Assembly (NCBI RefSeq): GCF_013087525.1
Contig: NZ_JABFCS010000001.1
Coordinates: forward strand, 3,720,001 to 3,784,000
Direction of reading: 5' to 3'
From: Ramlibacter montanisoli
Lineage (GTDB): Bacteria > Pseudomonadota > Gammaproteobacteria > Burkholderiales > Burkholderiaceae_C
Length of the DNA stretch: 64,000 bases
Position 1 is the first letter of the stretch, and each line of letters opens with the position of its first letter. The position numbers and the translations under genes are program-made. The notes under the pieces were generated by a model. It was not told the DNA's origin and did not search any database. It saw only the letters and a list, made by a program, of their open reading frames with translations. Shown piece by piece: positions 9,854-18,826 of the stretch.

Positions 9854-10468
9854 CTATTTGCTGACCGCGAGCTTCACGCCGAAGCCGATGAGGAAAACGC
9901 CCGCCACTTTCTCGAGGACCCGGCCGATGCGCGGGTTGGCGCGCATGCGCTCCGCCAGGAAGTGCGTGAGCAGGACGGCGACCAGTCCGTAGAGGAAGGT
10001 GAGGACCGCGATCGTCGCGGCCATCACGGCGAAGGTCAGCATGCCCTGGTGCCGCGCCGGGTCGACGAACAGCGGGAAGAAGGCCATGTAGAACACGATG
10101 GCCTTGGGATTCAGCAAGGTAATGACGGCGGCCTGCCGGAAATAGTGGCGCGGTTCGATGTGCAGCACCGGCGCGTCGCCCGGCTTGGCCAGCAGCATCC
10201 GGAAGCCGAGCCAGGCCAGGTAGGCGGCTCCCAGCCACTGGACGGCGGAAAAGGCGGCGGGATAGGTGACCAGCAGGGTCGCGACTCCGGCGACCGCGGC
10301 CCACATCAGGACCTGGTCGCCGGCAATGATGCCGAAGGTGGCGCCCAGTCCGGCGGGGACGCCGCCCTTGCCGGTGGAAGTGATCAGGGCCAGGTTGCCC
10401 GGGCCGGGGATGGCGAGGAAAACGAGGATCGCGACGACGAACGCGCCGTAGTCTGCAACGCCAAACAT
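9854..10468 (-). CDS. LysE/RhtB-family amino-acid exporter
   Basis: 204 residues with about six hydrophobic segments. The N-terminal signature FLAIPGPGNLALI followed by GLGATFGIIAGD is diagnostic of the LysE/RhtB/ThrE-like exporters. Family members export basic or neutral amino acids or homoserine lactone; the substrate cannot be assigned. It sits between rsmG and parA on the same strand, an insertion into the common rsmG-parA neighbourhood that is frequent in Burkholderiales (general knowledge, not checked here). Confidence 0.85.
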   Translation of the reverse strand: MFGVADYGAFVVAILVFLAIPGPGNLALITSTGKGGVPAGLGATFGIIAGDQVLMWAAVAGVATLLVTYPAAFSAVQWLGAAYLAWLGFRMLLAKPGDAPVLHIEPRHYFRQAAVITLLNPKAIVFYMAFFPLFVDPARHQGMLTFAVMAATIAVLTFLYGLVAVLLTHFLAERMRANPRIGRVLEKVAGVFLIGFGVKLAVSK

Positions 10469-10503
10469 GGATCCCCTCCTCCTGATGAAGGCTGAGTTTA
10501 CCG

Positions 10504-11184
10504 TCAGGCCTTCGCGGAACCTGTGTCGCTTTCCTCACGCGGGGGTTTGCGCATCCAGACAATGCAGCGTTCCGCCGACAGTTCCGGCACGCTCAGCTGT
10601 TCCACGTGGAACACTTCAGCTGCCGCAGGCAGCTCGGCGATCTCTTCCGTGGGGACCTTGCCCTTCATGGCGAGCCAGACCCCCTGCTCGGCCAGGGCGC
10701 CGCCGGACCAGGCGACGAAGTCGGGCAGCGAGGCGAAGGCCCGGGAACTGATCACGTCGTACGGTCCGGCCAGGTTTTCCACCCGGTCGTGCACGCCGCG
10801 CAGGTTGGGCAGGCGCAGCTGGGCTGCCGCCTGCTGGACGAAGGCGGCCTTCTTGCCGACCGTGTCCACGCAATCCACCTGGACTTCGGGGCAGCAGATG
10901 GCGATGACCGCGCCGGGCAAGCCAGCGCCGGAACCCACATCCAGCAGCCGCACAACCCTGCCCCCGGTTTGCCCGCGCAGCGGATTCACCACCGCCAGGC
11001 TGTCGAACAGGTGCTGGACCAGCATCTCGTCCGGCCGCACGGCGGTCAGGTTGTAGACCTTGTTCCACTTCGCGATGAGCTGCTGGTAGGCCAGCAGTTG
11101 CTCGACCTGCTGCTCGGTGAGCGCAAGCTGGAGCTGTCCGGCGGCCGCCTGCAGTCGGGCCGCGGTGTCGATCACTGCCATCAT
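10504..11184 (-). CDS. rsmG: 16S rRNA (guanine-N7) methyltransferase RsmG
   Basis: 226 residues. The SAM-binding motif I is LLDVGSGAGLPGAVIAI, followed by VDCVDTVGKKAAF and the YDVISSRAFASL motif, matching RsmG/GidB, which methylates G527 of 16S rRNA. KWNKVYNLTA in the N-terminal part is also characteristic. Two adjacent ATG codons are possible starts; the first overlaps the mnmG stop by 4 bases (ATGA), the usual mnmG-rsmG coupling. A parS-like palindrome (10598-10613) is embedded in the coding sequence and encodes part of FHVEQLS. Confidence 0.93.
   Translation of the reverse strand: MMAVIDTAARLQAAAGQLQLALTEQQVEQLLAYQQLIAKWNKVYNLTAVRPDEMLVQHLFDSLAVVNPLRGQTGGRVVRLLDVGSGAGLPGAVIAICCPEVQVDCVDTVGKKAAFVQQAAAQLRLPNLRGVHDRVENLAGPYDVISSRAFASLPDFVAWSGGALAEQGVWLAMKGKVPTEEIAELPAAAEVFHVEQLSVPELSAERCIVWMRKPPREESDTGSAKA
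10598..10613. promoter_or_regulatory. parS site (variant) inside rsmG
   Basis: TGTTCCACGTGGAACA is a perfect 16-bp palindrome and fits the known bacterial parS consensus (TGTTNCACGTGNAACA). It is in the rsmG coding sequence, about 2 kb from parB. Confidence 0.85.
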
Positions 11185-13132
11185 GCGGCGGCCTGCCCGG
11201 TCTGGTTCGCGGCTTCGTTGAAGCCCTTGAACTTGTTCTTCTTGAGGTGCACCAGCAACAGGGAGATCGCCGCCGGGGTGACGCCCGAGATCCGGGACGC
11301 CAGCCCGAGCGTTTCCGGCCGGTGCTTGTTGAGCTTCTGCCGCACCTCGATGCTCAGCGCCGCGACCTGCATGTAGTCCAGCTCGGCCGGCAACTTCAGG
11401 TTCTCGTAGTAGGCCGCCCGCCCGATCTCGTCCTTCTGCCGCTCGATGTAGCCCGAGTACTTGGCCGCGATCTCGATCTGCTCCACCACCGGCGCATACA
11501 GCGCGCCCAGTGTTTCACGTGAAACAGCATCGCCACGCCAGCGCCCGGACTCCAGCGACATCAGCTGTTCGTAGCCGACATCAGGCCGGCGCAGCAGGTC
11601 GCCCAGGTTGTATTCGTGTTCGATGGAGGTCCCCAGGACACGCTGCGTCTCCTCCGCCGAGACGATCCGGGGTTCACCCAGGTCGCCTTCAGCCGCTCTG
11701 TTTCACGTGAAACAGCATCGCGCTTGCGGCAGAACGCGTCCCAGCGGGCATCGTCCACCAGGCCCATCTTCCGGCCGGCCTCGGTCAGGCGCAGGTCGGC
11801 GTTGTCTTCCCGCAGCTGCAGCCGGTACTCGGCCCGGCTGGTGAACATGCGGTAGGGCTCGGTCACGCCCTTGGTGATGAGGTCGTCGACGAGAACACCG
11901 AGGTAGGCCTGGTCACGGCTGGGCAACCAGGCGCCCTCACCTTTCACCAGCAGCCCGGCATTGATGCCGGCGAACAGGCCCTGGGCCGCCGCCTCTTCAT
12001 AACCGGTCGTGCCATTGATCTGGCCGGCAAAGAACAGTCCGGCAATCGCCTTGGTCTCGAAGCTGCTCTTCAAGCCGCGGGGGTCGAAGTAGTCGTACTC
12101 GATCGCATAGCCCGGCCGCAGGATGTGCGCATGCTCCAGTCCGGGCAGCGTCCGCACCAGGCCCAGCTGGATGTCGAAGGGCAGGCTGGTCGAGATGCCG
12201 TTGGGGTAGAACTCGTTGGTCGTCAGCCCTTCCGGCTCCAGGAAGACCTGGTGGCTGGACTTGTCCGCGAAGCGGTTGATCTTGTCTTCCACGCTCGGGC
12301 AGTAGCGCGGGCCGACGCCCTCGATCCTGCCGGTGAACATCGGGCTGCGGTCGAAGCCGGAGCGGATGATGTCGTGGGTGCGCTCGTTGGTGTGCGTGAT
12401 CCAGCACGGCACCTGTTGCGGGTGCATCGCGGCCGAGCCCATGAAGCTGAACACCGGCACCGGGTCCAGGTCGCCCGGCTGCTCCTCGCACCTGGAAAAG
12501 TCGATGGTGCGACCGTCGATGCGCGGCGGCGTCCCGGTCTTCAGCCGCCCCTGCGGCAGCTTCAGCTCCTTGAGCCGGGCCGACAGCGAGACGGCCGGCG
12601 GATCCCCTGCCCGTCCAGCGGCATAGTTCTCCAGGCCGACGTGAATCTTGCCGTCCAGGAAAGTGCCGGCCGTCAGCACGACGGCGCGGGAACGGAAGCG
12701 GATGCCGATCTGGGTGACGGCGCCGACCACCCGGTCGCCCTCCACCATCAGGTCGTCCACGGCCTGCTGGAACAGCGTGAGGTTCGGCTGGTTCTCCAGC
12801 CGCCGGCGGATCGCCGCCTTGTACAGGATGCGGTCGGCCTGGGCCCGGGTCGCACGGACCGCCGGCCCCTTGCTGGAGTTGAGGATGCGGAACTGGATCC
12901 CGGCCTCGTCGGTGGCGATCGCCATCGCGCCACCCAGCGCGTCGACTTCCTTGACCAGGTGCCCCTTGCCGATCCCGCCGATCGAGGGATTGCAGGACAT
13001 CTGTCCCAGGGTCTCGATATTGTGGGTGAGCAGCAGCGTGCGGCAACCCATGCGCGCGGACGCAAGGGCTGCTTCGGTGCCGGCGTGGCCGCCGCCAACG
13101 ACGATGACGTCGAATTCTTCGGGGTAAAGCAT
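11181..13132 (-). CDS. mnmG: tRNA uridine-5-carboxymethylaminomethyl modification enzyme MnmG (frameshifted)
   Basis: The N-terminal FAD site [20 protein letters not shown] and the motifs [21 protein letters not shown] and [14 protein letters not shown] identify MnmG/GidA, which with MnmE modifies U34 of several tRNAs. The C-terminal helical domain ([24 protein letters not shown]) is in another frame; the change is at about 11675, where WVNP should continue RIVSAEE, and is explained by one missing C in a run of four. The ATG at 13132 gives [15 protein letters not shown]. Two perfect parS sequences lie inside it, both encoding VSRET. Intact function is expected. Confidence 0.93.
11511..11526. 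promoter_or_regulatory. Perfect parS site inside mnmG (1)
   Basis: TGTTTCACGTGAAACA matches the canonical 16-bp parS sequence at every position. It encodes part of DAVSRET in MnmG. Confidence 0.93.
11699..11714. promoter_or_regulatory. Perfect parS site inside mnmG (2)
   Basis: A second exact TGTTTCACGTGAAACA, 188 bp from the first, again encodes DAVSRET in MnmG. Close pairs of parS near the origin are typical ParB loading points. Confidence 0.93.
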
Positions 13133-13240
13133 GGGTGGGCGCCGAACCGGGCGCGGGGTGGCCAAGGAGCTGGCCGTTCACAGGAGGGGGTGATTTTACG
13201 GGCGGGGCCGCGATCCTGCCCGCTGTGATGCAATGCGCCC

Positions 13241-13822
13241 ATGAAAGTCCTCGTCTTCGCCGGCAGCACGCGCCTCGCGTCCTTCAACCGCAAGCTGGCC
13301 CGCGAGGTGGCGGCGATGGCGCGCGCCGGCGGGGCGGAGGTCACGCACCTGGAACTGGGCGACTACGACATCCCCATGTACAACGCCGACCTCGAGGCGC
13401 GCGGCACGCCACCGGACGTCATGAAGCTCAAGCAGTTGTTCTACGAGCACCCGGCCTGGCTCATCTGCACGCCGGAGTACAACGCCAGCTACCCCGCCCT
13501 GCTGAAGAACACGCTCGACTGGCTGTCCAGCCCGGTCAAGGGCGACGCGGTCTGGAACGACGACTTCCGCTTCAGCCGCGGCAAGGTGGTGGGCGTGCTG
13601 AGCGCTTCGCCCGGCGCGCTAGGCGGGCTGCGCTCGCAGAGCCACTTGGTTCCGCTGCTGCTGAACCTGCACTGCTGGGTGGCGCCGCAGACCTACGCCC
13701 TGGGCCGCGCCGGCAGCGCCTTCGACGCCGACGGCCACTTGGTCGACGAAGCCGCGAAGACCCGCGCGCAGTCCGTGGTGCAACAGGTGCTGTGGGCGGC
13801 CGGGCGCCTGCAGCAGGCCTGA
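13241..13822 (+). CDS. NADPH-dependent FMN reductase (flavodoxin fold)
   Basis: 193 residues. The N-terminal FMN-phosphate loop is AGSTRLASFNRKLA, and the second family signature is TPEYNASYPALLKNTLDWLS. It matches the NADPH_dep_red/ChrR-YieF family of soluble quinone, chromate or azo reductases that use FMN. Length is normal. It is divergent from mnmG with about 100 bases between them. Confidence 0.85.
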   Translation: MKVLVFAGSTRLASFNRKLAREVAAMARAGGAEVTHLELGDYDIPMYNADLEARGTPPDVMKLKQLFYEHPAWLICTPEYNASYPALLKNTLDWLSSPVKGDAVWNDDFRFSRGKVVGVLSASPGALGGLRSQSHLVPLLLNLHCWVAPQTYALGRAGSAFDADGHLVDEAAKTRAQSVVQQVLWAAGRLQQA

Positions 13823-13843
13823 CCTGCTACAGAAAGAAGAGCA

Positions 13844-14098
13844 ATGGAATGTCGGCCGGGTTGCGGTGCCTGCTGCATCGCGCCCTCGATCACCTCGCCG
13901 ATTCCCGGCATGCCGCAGGGCAAGCCGGCCGGCGTGCGCTGCGTGCAGCTGGATGACGAGAACCGCTGCCGGATCTTCGGGCGGCCGGAGCGGCCGGCGT
14001 TCTGCGAGGGACTGCAGCCGTCGGTGGAGATGTGCGGCGAGACGGATGCTCAAGCGATCCGCTGGTTGACGGCACTCGAGCGCGCCACGTCGCCGTAG
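13844..14098 (+). CDS. YkgJ-family cysteine cluster protein
   Basis: 84 residues with the CxxCC-type N-terminus (CRPGCGACC), then [15 protein letters not shown] and [13 protein letters not shown]. This Cys pattern defines the CxxCxxCC/YkgJ family, which probably binds zinc or an iron-sulfur cluster; its role is unknown. It follows the FMN reductase by about 20 bases, so co-transcription is likely. Its TAG stop is provided by the first bases of an interspersed repeat (GTAGGCTGG). Confidence 0.78.
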   Translation: MECRPGCGACCIAPSITSPIPGMPQGKPAGVRCVQLDDENRCRIFGRPERPAFCEGLQPSVEMCGETDAQAIRWLTALERATSP

Positions 14099-14173
14099 GC
14101 TGGTGGTGAGCGCAGCGAACCCCAGCATCGCGCACCAGCCGCTGGGGTTCGCTCGCGCTCACCACCAGCCTAC
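14095..14173. repeat. Interspersed palindromic repeat, family A (full inverted pair)
   Basis: Two facing copies, one starting GTAGGCTGGTGGTGAGCGCA and the other ending in its reverse complement, form a long hairpin between convergent genes. Other copies are near 15792, 23540, 35281, 37890 and 44121. It resembles REP/BIME-type elements. Confidence 0.85.
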
Positions 14174-14184
14174 GAATCCACCAA

Positions 14185-14896
14185 TCATCGATCCACTCCA
14201 GCCGCTTCGAGCAAGGCCACCGACGCAATCGCGATCCGCCCATACCCCAGCGTCACCGCCCCCGCCTGCGCCAGCGCCTGCAACTCCTTGCTGAGCGTCT
14301 GCCGCGACACGCCCAGCATCATCGCCAGCGCCTCCTGCGACACGGGCACCACCGGCCGCGGCTCGCGTGCCTGGGTGGCGTCGCCCCGCGCCAGCAGCAG
14401 CAGGCGCCGGGCGACGCGGGCACGCGTCGAACGCAGTGTTGCGTCCTCCACCATCCCGTACAGCGAGCGCACGCGCGCGGCGAGCATGCGGCACACGGCC
14501 TGCGCGAAGGCCGGCCGCTTCATCAGGCGGTCGAAGGCGGGCCGCGGCAGCGCCAGCAGCTCCGCATCGCTCACCGCCGTCGTCGTCGTGCGTGCGCGGC
14601 TGCCGGTCGATCAGCGAGATCTCGCCGAACCAGTTGCCCGCTTCCAGCACCACCAGGATCGCTTCCTTGCCGTCCTCGCGCAGGCTCGAGGCCTTGATGC
14701 CGCCACTGAGCACGCCGTAGAAGGCGCCACTCCCGGGCGGCACCTCGTCGCCCTGGCGGAACAGCATCTCGCCCGGCGCGAGCCGCAGGCGCTCGCTGCC
14801 GGCGAGCAGCACGCGGCGCTCCGCCAGCGGCAGGCCCGCGAACCAGGGGTTCACGTTCAGGTGCCGCAGGAGCTCGGCGGTGGAAGCGGGGGACAC
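14185..14896 (-). CDS. Crp/Fnr-family regulator (frameshifted)
   Basis: The N-terminal part is a cyclic-nucleotide-binding-type beta barrel (LAPGEMLFRQGDE, GSGAFYGVLSGGIK, GNWFGEISLIDRQPRT). In another frame follow the dimer helix (LPRPAFDRLMKRP) and a C-terminal winged helix with VSQEALAMMLGVSRQTLSKEL. The frame changes near 14580 in a GTC-repeat tract, so the two pieces are one protein of about 236 residues. No Fnr-type cysteine cluster is visible, so the effector may be a nucleotide or unknown. The start is taken as GTG at 14896 (VSPASTAEL); a GTG a few codons later is possible. It is divergent from the class II aldolase gene, a plausible target. Confidence 0.75.
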
Positions 14897-15021
14897 GCGG
14901 GTGACAGGCCCAGGCCAGGAGTTCCCCACATTGTCCAAATCTTGACAGTGGCCGGTCAAGCACGCCCCAAGAATGGGGCGAACAGGAGACAAGTCGTGAG
15001 CCAAGCACACAAGGAAACGCC

Positions 15022-15777
15022 ATGAACATCGCATCGCTGCGCGAAGTGGTCAGCGCCGAGGAATGGCAGCTGCGCGTGGACCTCGCCGCCTGCTACCGGC
15101 TGGTGGCCCTGTACGGCTGGAGCGACCTGGTGTTCACGCACGTCAGCGCGCGCATCCCCGGGCCCGAGCACCACTTCCTGATCAATCCCTACGGCCTGAT
15201 GTTCGACGAGATCACCGCGTCCTCGCTGGTGAAGGTGGACCAGGACTGCCGCAAGGTGATCGATTCGCCCTTCCCCGTGAACCCCGCGGGCTTCAACATC
15301 CACAGCTGCATCCACCAGGCGCGCGAGGACGCCGGCTGCGTGCTGCACACGCACAGCCGCGCCGGCGTGGCGGTCAGCGCACAGAAGTGCGGCGTGCTTC
15401 CGATCTCGCAGCAAAGCACCTTCGTGCTGGCCTCGCTCGCGTACCACGACTACGAGGGCGTCGCGCTGCGCGAGGACGAGAAGCCGCGGCTGCAGCAGAA
15501 CCTGGGCGAGAAGAACTTCCTCATGCTGCGCAACCACGGCCTGCTGACGGTGGGCCGCACCATCCCGGACGCCTTCCTCTCCATGTACACCTTCGAGAAC
15601 ACCTGCCGCATCCAGATCGATGCGCAGGCGGGCGGCGAACTGGTGTTCGTGAACCCGAAGATCATGGAGGGAATGGCGCAGGTGCTGAAGACCGTCACCG
15701 CGGGACAGGGCGCGAACATCGCGTGGCCGGCCTTGCTGCGGCGGCTGGAAAGAACCGACCCGTCGTACAAGACCTAG
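15022..15777 (+). CDS. Class II aldolase/adducin family protein
   Basis: 251 residues. The metal-binding motif HTHSRAG and the third His in RNHGLLTVG are conserved, as are SARIPG and NPAGFNIH. The family includes fuculose-phosphate aldolase and many longer sugar-acid or adducin-like enzymes of unknown substrate; the adducin-like subgroup common in Burkholderiales fits best. It is preceded on the opposite strand by the Crp/Fnr gene and followed by a family A repeat. Confidence 0.83.
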   Translation: MNIASLREVVSAEEWQLRVDLAACYRLVALYGWSDLVFTHVSARIPGPEHHFLINPYGLMFDEITASSLVKVDQDCRKVIDSPFPVNPAGFNIHSCIHQAREDAGCVLHTHSRAGVAVSAQKCGVLPISQQSTFVLASLAYHDYEGVALREDEKPRLQQNLGEKNFLMLRNHGLLTVGRTIPDAFLSMYTFENTCRIQIDAQAGGELVFVNPKIMEGMAQVLKTVTAGQGANIAWPALLRRLERTDPSYKT

Positions 15778-15791
15778 GCAGCCGCTGAAAC

Positions 15792-15827
15792 GTAGGCTGG
15801 TGGTGAGCGCAGCGAACCCCAGCCTAC
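15792..15827. repeat. Interspersed repeat, family A
   Basis: GTAGGCTGGTGGTGAGCGCA continues to CCCCAGCCTAC. It is self-complementary at its ends (GTAGGCTGG / CCAGCCTAC) and lies between convergent genes. Confidence 0.8.
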
Positions 15828-15844
15828 TCGACTCCGGTTGCTCG

Positions 15845-16699
15845 CTAGATCGCCGCCGCTTCCCTCGCTAGCGCCGGCGCCGGCGTAGGCACCGGCACAT
15901 GCCGCGGACGCGGGTCGTGCTCCAGCACCATCACTTCCTTGCGCGTCATCTGCAGCTGTCCGAAGATGGTCGCGAAGGCCACGTCCTTGGCGTCGCGGCC
16001 GGTGCCGATGCGCACCACGCGGTCCACGGGCGCCATGCCGGTCGGGTCGAACAGCACCCAGTGGCCATCGAGCCAGGCCTCGAACAGCGCGTGGAAGTCC
16101 TGCGGCGGCTCGTCGAACCAGACGTAGCCCACGACGATGCGCGCCGGGATGTTCAGCGCGCGGCAGAAGGTGATGCCCAGGTGCGCGAAGTCGCGGCACA
16201 CGCCGGCGCGCTGCTCGAACACCTGCTGCGCGGTGGTGTTGGAGTTGGTGCTGCCCGGCCTGTAGACGATGTTCCGGCGGATCCACTCCTCCACCGCGCG
16301 CACCCGCGCGAAGCCGGAAGGCAGCTCGCCGAACATGCGCACCACCTCGCCGCACAGCACGTCGGACTCGCAATAGCGCGTGGCCAGCAGGTAGGGAAAG
16401 ATGTCATCGGGCACCTGGCCCACCGGCGTCTCGCGCAGCGAGGGCTCGGGCGGCGGCGTGTGCACCTCCACCTCCGCCTTGTAGTTCACCAGCAGCGGGC
16501 CCGGCTGCGCATCGAAGCGGATGAAGCGGTTGCCGCTGCGCGGGTCGGTGTAGCTGTGCGGCGAGACGCCGGAGGAGATGGCCAGCTTCTCGCTCAGGAT
16601 CTTCTGCGTGGGCCAGTGCGCGGCCTCGATGTTGAAGCAGAAGTGCGTGGGCGACTGGACCTGGTACTCGAGGACCGTTTCGACCGTCGAGAGGTGCAT
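15845..16699 (-). CDS. Transglutaminase-like cysteine protease family protein
   Basis: 284 residues. An N-terminal beta domain (about 1-110) precedes a transglutaminase core with nucleophile Cys in QRAGVCRDFAH, catalytic His in QDFHALFEAW and Asp in WVLFDPTGM. This arrangement is the COG1305 family often found in proteobacteria; peptidase or amidase activity is likely rather than true crosslinking. There is no signal peptide, so a cytoplasmic location is inferred. It is convergent with the aldolase gene. Confidence 0.83.
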   Translation of the reverse strand: MHLSTVETVLEYQVQSPTHFCFNIEAAHWPTQKILSEKLAISSGVSPHSYTDPRSGNRFIRFDAQPGPLLVNYKAEVEVHTPPPEPSLRETPVGQVPDDIFPYLLATRYCESDVLCGEVVRMFGELPSGFARVRAVEEWIRRNIVYRPGSTNSNTTAQQVFEQRAGVCRDFAHLGITFCRALNIPARIVVGYVWFDEPPQDFHALFEAWLDGHWVLFDPTGMAPVDRVVRIGTGRDAKDVAFATIFGQLQMTRKEVMVLEHDPRPRHVPVPTPAPALAREAAAI

Positions 16700-16812
16700 A
16701 CGGTTCTCCGTGCATTGCTTGGGTGAACCTTCATGCTACCCACGGCCAGCGCGGCAGGCGATAGTCTGCCGTCCCAGCGCGCTGTAGGACGCGCGCCAGC
16801 AGAGCTTGCGCT

Positions 16813-18092
16813 TTACTTGCCGCCGCCGAACAGGCCCTTGAGGCTCTCGCCGATCTTGTCGCCCGCCGTCACGCCCGCCGCCGTGCCGGCGCCGGGAGCG
16901 ACCAGGGTGCCGAGCGCCGCGCCCACCATCGCGCCGCGCGTGAGCATCACGCTGGGCTCGTCCACCGTGCCGCTCACCGCCAACGGCACGCCGATCGCGC
17001 CGGACTGGCGCGAGAGGTCCACCACCACGCGGCCGCTCAGCGCCTTGGCCGGCGAGATCGAGACGTTGCCGTTGGCCGAGAGCGCGCCCGAGGTCGCCAC
17101 CAGGTTGGTCAGTTGCACCGCCTTGCCCTGCGTCGCCACCTGGCCGGCCAGGGTGTCCAGTTGCGTGATGCCGCCGCGGCTCATGCCCGCCGACTGCACG
17201 GCCTTCTGCAGGTCGATGCCCTGCACCAGCGCGTCGCGCACGGTGAACTTCGTCTGCGTGGTGAGCACGTCGGCCAGCTGGCCGATCTCGCGGAAGTCGG
17301 CACGCAGGGAGGTCTGCGCCTGCAGCTTGCCGGTGAGCGGCTTGCTCGGCGCGGTCAGCGCCGACACTTCCACGTTGTCGGTGTTCAGGTTGCCGGTGAG
17401 CACCTGCGCGCCCGCCGGCTTGCCGGGGCGCAGCTGCAGCCTGCCGGCGATGCGGCCGCCGCCGACGTCGATCGATGCGGCACGGCCCACTGCTCGCCCT
17501 CGCGCTTGACGTTGCCCTGCGTGCCGGCCAGGCGCCCCTGCACGACCTTGAACGAGGCCTTCTCCAGCATGCCTTCGGGCGTGAAGTCGCCATCGGCGTT
17601 CACCGTGATGCGCTGGCCCTTCTCGTCGATCCAGCTGATGTCGTCGAACACCGCGCGGTGCGGCAGCACCATGGGCGCGGGCTGCCCGCTCGCCTTGGGC
17701 GAGGGCTTGCCGGGCTGCTTCTTCTGCAGGGCGGCGCCGAGCGCGGCAATGCCGGTCTGCGGCAGCACGGCCTTGCGCACGATCAGCGTGGCGATCTCCA
17801 GCTTGCCGGCCAGCAGGCCCGCCCACACCGGCCGTGCCTCCAGCCGGCCGACGGTGATGGCCGGTCGGGTCTGCACCTGCACGTCGTCCGCGGCGACGGC
17901 CGGCAGCGGCCAAAGGTCCACCGACAGGCGACCCAGCTTCAGCGGCACGCCCAGCGCCGCGCTGCCCTCGCGCTCCACGCGCGCGCGAAAATCATCGGTA
18001 CGCAGCCACTGCTGCAGCGCCAGCGCCACGCCGACCAGCAGCAGCGCGAACGCGGCCAGGAGGATGAACGCCCATTTCAAAAGCTTTGACAT
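16813..18092 (-). CDS. AsmA-family envelope protein (frameshifted)
   Basis: The N-terminal signal anchor MSKLLKWAFILLAAFALLLV is followed by AsmA-type features (RVEREGSAALGVPLKLGRLS, DDVQVQTRP) and, in the C-terminal part, the AsmA_2-like segment LNTDNVEVSALT and DLQKAVQSAGMSRGGI. The terminal GESLKGLFGGGK is common in this family. AsmA-like proteins are long beta-groove proteins implicated in phospholipid transport or outer-membrane assembly; this one is short (about 425 residues). The frame changes near 17475. It is divergent from the glutathione transferase gene. Confidence 0.8.
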
Positions 18093-18210
18093 GGATCCAT
18101 TGTGACCAAGCCGGACAGCAGCCCCAAGGCGTGCACGGGTCCCCCGACTTGGCTAGCATCGAATTCTTCGCACCCCGTCCCCCAAGCGCAACACCAGGAA
18201 AGCAACAAAG

Positions 18211-18818
18211 ATGAAGCTCTATTACTCCCCGGCGCCTGCTCGCTGTCGCCCCACATCGTCCTGCGCGAGGCCGGCCTGGCCTTCGAGCCCGTGATGGCCC
18301 CCACCAAGACGCACAAGCTGCCCGATGGCAGCGACTACTACGCGATCAATCCGCTCGGCTACGTGCCCATGCTGGAACTCGATGACGGCACGCGCCTGCG
18401 CGAAGGCCCGGCGATCGTGCAGTACGTGGCCGACCAGGCGCCGCAGAAGAACCTGGCGCCCGCCAACGGCACCCTGCCCCGCTACCGCCTGCAGGAATGG
18501 CTCACCTTCATCGGCACCGAGATCCACAAGAGCTTCTCGCCGCTGTTCCAGCCCGCGATGCCGGAAGAGGCCAAGAAGATCTACCGCGAGCGCCTGGCCA
18601 ACCGCTTCACCTTCGTCAACGGCGAGCTCGCCGGCAAGCAGTACGTGATGGGCGACCACTTCACGGTGGCCGACGCCTACCTGTACACCGTCACGCGCTG
18701 GACCAAGCCGATGGCGATCGACACCTCCGCCTACCCGAACCTGATGGCGCACAACGCGCGCGTCGAGGCCCGGCCGGCGGTGCAGGAAGCGCTGAAGGTC
18801 GAAGGCCTCCTGAAGTAA
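18211..18818 (+). CDS. Glutathione S-transferase (frameshift near start)
   Basis: The ATG at 18211 gives MKLYYSP. One missing C in the following CCCC run restores GACSLSPHIVLREAGLAFEP, the classical start of bacterial beta-class GST with catalytic Cys/Ser in GACSLSPH. The thioredoxin-like N-domain ends with DGTRLREGPAIVQYVADQAP, and the helical C-domain has MGDHFTVADAYLYTV (the N-capping motif). About 202 residues, normal length. It probably conjugates or reduces electrophiles with glutathione. The ene-reductase starts 8 bases after the stop, so the two detoxification genes are likely co-transcribed. Confidence 0.88.
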
Positions 18819-18826
18819 AGCCCCGG

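Noticed and set aside
12125..13228. Long open frame antisense to mnmG
   Set aside because: His/Gln/Arg/Gly-rich shadow of a highly conserved gene; no domain.
14942..14975. TTGACA upstream of the class II aldolase as a promoter
   Set aside because: No acceptable -10 hexamer occurs at 16-18 bases, only G/C-rich sequence.
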